33,870 nucleotides of DNA from contig JAFEGD010000123.1 in NCBI GenBank assembly GCA_018240245.1, positions 1 through 33,870 of the forward strand. The letters are read 5' to 3'. Positions 33,001-33,870 of the stretch are shown one piece after another. The stretch comes from Spirochaetota bacterium. GTDB lineage: Bacteria > Spirochaetota > Leptospiria > Turneriellales > Turneriellaceae. The position numbers and the translations under genes are program-made. The notes beneath the pieces were generated by a model. That model saw nothing but the letters and a program-made list of their open reading frames with translations, did no database searches and was not told the origin of the DNA. The first letter of the stretch is position 1, and each line of letters starts with the position of its first letter.

Positions 33001-33159
33001 GCAGGTGCAATCACTTTTGGTAATATCAACAGCGCTGAAACGCAAATCGTTAAGGCGAATAGCAATCCGCGTTCGTACGAGATTCTCGCACAACTCAATG
33101 TAAAACCTTCGGTTAAATACATGGTGCGTATTAAAAACCGCCCCGAGGCAAAGGCATAA
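30082..33159 (+). CDS. actB: Alternative complex III subunit ActB (molybdopterin-like plus Fe-S domains)
   Basis: The chain of about 1025 residues fuses an N-terminal domain of molybdopterin oxidoreductase fold (about 85-740, cofactor normally absent in ActB) with a C-terminal ferredoxin domain. The latter has CTGCSACVMAC, CQHCENAPCENVCP, CIGTRYCSNNCP and CSFCQQRI...CQEAC, enough for three [4Fe-4S] clusters and one [3Fe-4S]. The leader is DRKSFLTFMGAS with hydrophobic residues 68-80. R63-K64 replaces the Tat twin arginine, and LAAC82 resembles a lipobox. ATG 30082 is preferred over 30037, which lies in the actA end; AAAAGG lies 11 nt upstream. Confidence 0.93.
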   Translation: MAKDITTPTKSGSATTKLYRSFEEANITPKEGDKELALWNGKSEFPANVEEMIERGLNANLDRKSFLTFMGASLSMAALAACREPVEKIVPYVDRPMDYVPGEARYFASTHISARGITPILVKTREGKPIKIEGLKDHPVFKGSATADVYASIWDLYDPDRVKHPLKRNGGKLVETKWDDILAEISGLLKNNARILGRVTFSPAEEAARAKLGKSVIYDPTGTLSEVVSGNRASLGSSAVPALHFDAADVILAIEADFLGTYLAPETYTRQFASRRDPAQGPMNRLVVAETTLSLTGSNADKRFALTAGTHTTFAFGLANLILPGSALAGDATVRAVLQAYTPAVVEKVTGIKEKDLVALAEELKAARGKSLVVGGGVSSRTLVAGELQIAVNLLNALLGNEGKTISTKGALKANVEISDAAAIEALIADMKADKVQTLVIDRANPIFELPLASGFADALKKVKNVVMIGDHINDTANVATHVLPVSHYLESWSDALAHGTYGIVQPMIRQIHNTLPVLEIYARLAGNTKSAYDQVKASHAANAKGQAFNSTLAAGFSVVDAQGAGAARTFRSAALKDIKAPVDAQPGYRLTLIESVGLGDGVGGNISFRHELPDPVTKITWDNVLLISPADAKTLKIATQDLIKVTAGKVVQEIPAFVQPGIRRGSMALAIGFGQSYIGQVGAGVGQNAYALQSYAAGQSAASGLSITIEKVGKYGMLASTQRHYEFSVIRGLARQVEVKTFEKAIREKNPDLMHEHEERPFGGKAKGLYPKHKYDEGYRWNLNIDLSKCTGCSACVMACYSENNIPAVGKAEVDRGREMSWLRIDRYYIYENEAAEKADADMVNPDVFFQPVMCQHCENAPCENVCPVGATGHSSEGLNYMAYNRCIGTRYCSNNCPYKVRRFNWFENWEHKLRDPQQFALNPDVTVRSRGVIEKCSFCQQRIAEKRQLSHIEGRAIRDGEIQTACQEACTAGAITFGNINSAETQIVKANSNPRSYEILAQLNVKPSVKYMVRIKNRPEAKA

Positions 33160-33166
33160 GGACAAC

Positions 33167-33870
33167 ATGGCAATGGAAAAAAACGTTTACCACATCGGCA
33201 AGCCGTTCGCAGCGCTCGACGACGACGTCATGAGGCCGATCGAGGCTTTTCCCACTAAACTTTGGTGGGGAGCTTTCAGTATTTCGGCAATCGTCGCGGC
33301 AGTGGGTGTTGCAACGATTATCTATTCGTTCATCGTCGGTCTCGGAATTTTTGCTTTGAATAATCCCGTCGGCTGGGGTTTTTACATCGTCACATTCGTG
33401 TTTTGGATCGGTATCGGTCACGCGGGTACGCTAATTTCGGCGATTCTCTTTCTCTTTCGGCAAAAATGGCGTACGTCGATTAACCGTGCCGCCGAGGCAA
33501 TGACCATCTTTGCTGTGATTGTTGCCGCGATTTTTCCGCTGATTCACATCGGGCGCCCTTGGTTCGTCTTTTGGGCGTTTCCATACCCTAACGAACGCGG
33601 CCCGGTTTGGGCTAACTTTCGTTCGCCTCTGCTCTGGGACTTATTCGCCGTTTCGACATACTATTCGGTTTCGCTCATTTTTTGGTACATGGGACTCGTC
33701 CCCGACTTTGCGACGCTACGCGATCGTTTCATGCGCTTTAAGGCGAAGAGCAAAGTCGGTAAGTTTATGCTCGAGGTCAAAGGCATTGCCTATCGGGTAT
33801 TAGCATTGGGCTGGGTGGGCTCCGCCAAAACATGGCACCACTACGAAAAAATGGTCATGATACTTTCTGC
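33167..33870 (+). CDS. actC: Alternative complex III subunit ActC (NrfD-like), partial
   Basis: The frame runs open to the window end (234 codons) with an AAGGA site ahead of ATG 33167. It has an N-terminal cytoplasmic segment and membrane helices near 40-60, 68-98, 112-130 and 160-178. The motifs GHAGTLISAILFLFRQKWRTSINRAAEAMTIFAV, HIGRPWFVFWAFPYP and LGWVGSAKTWHHYEK match ActC, the NrfD/PsrC-like quinol-binding subunit. It follows actB by 7 nt. The remaining act genes lie beyond the window. Confidence 0.93.
   Translation, partial: MAMEKNVYHIGKPFAALDDDVMRPIEAFPTKLWWGAFSISAIVAAVGVATIIYSFIVGLGIFALNNPVGWGFYIVTFVFWIGIGHAGTLISAILFLFRQKWRTSINRAAEAMTIFAVIVAAIFPLIHIGRPWFVFWAFPYPNERGPVWANFRSPLLWDLFAVSTYYSVSLIFWYMGLVPDFATLRDRFMRFKAKSKVGKFMLEVKGIAYRVLALGWVGSAKTWHHYEKMVMILS

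Overview
The window reads as chromosomal DNA of a moderately GC-rich Gram-negative bacterium. My best guess is a spirochaete of the Leptospirales (Turneriella/Leptonema-like). This is inference from four things: the yidC-jag-mnmE order, lipoprotein signals with loose lipoboxes, a small TPR protein ending like spirochaetal cyclase tails, and an alternative complex III operon. No rRNA or tRNA gene, CRISPR array or phage module was seen. Genes are tightly packed and many neighbours overlap by ATGA or similar.

Layout. (1) 1-5145, housekeeping: a partial PlsC-type acyltransferase (minus strand), bacterioferritin, then the operon yidC-jag-mnmE (membrane protein insertion, RNA binding, tRNA wobble modification). 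(2) 5148-14393, an accessory block: a DHFR-like reductase, an ArsR/SdpR-type regulator, many SRPBCC/AHSA1 and VOC proteins, a GxxExxY gene inside perfect inverted repeats, a DoxX-like membrane protein, an alpha/beta hydrolase, an RHH-Doc toxin-antitoxin pair between two direct repeats, and a TfoX_N-YdeI fusion. Several genes here are deletion products that keep their start region and stop but have lost the middle. (3) 14402-17216, minus strand: a GMC-type oxidoreductase and a frameshifted DegT-family aminotransferase. (4) 17348-23137: a MATE exporter, a small TPR protein with a bactofilin, an epoxide-hydrolase-like protein, an SDR, an ankyrin lipoprotein and a haem c protein with FG-GAP-like repeats. 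(5) 23212-28384, a tightly overlapping run: SufS-type cysteine desulfurase, TonB-like protein, MlaF-like ATPase, guanine deaminase, MutY. (6) 28580-33870: a STAS protein, then a lipoprotein cytochrome c, ActA (five haems), ActB (molybdopterin-like plus ferredoxin domains) and the start of ActC. These belong to alternative complex III, a quinol:electron-acceptor oxidoreductase that replaces cytochrome bc1.

The most unusual part is 5.3-13.5 kb. One candidate operon combines an ArsR-type regulator lacking a metal-binding cysteine motif with up to six intact SRPBCC domains and VOC/DoxX/DHFR partners. It also carries at least five deletion scars, three of which leave in-frame mini-genes of 20-43 codons with good ribosome binding sites and ATGA coupling.
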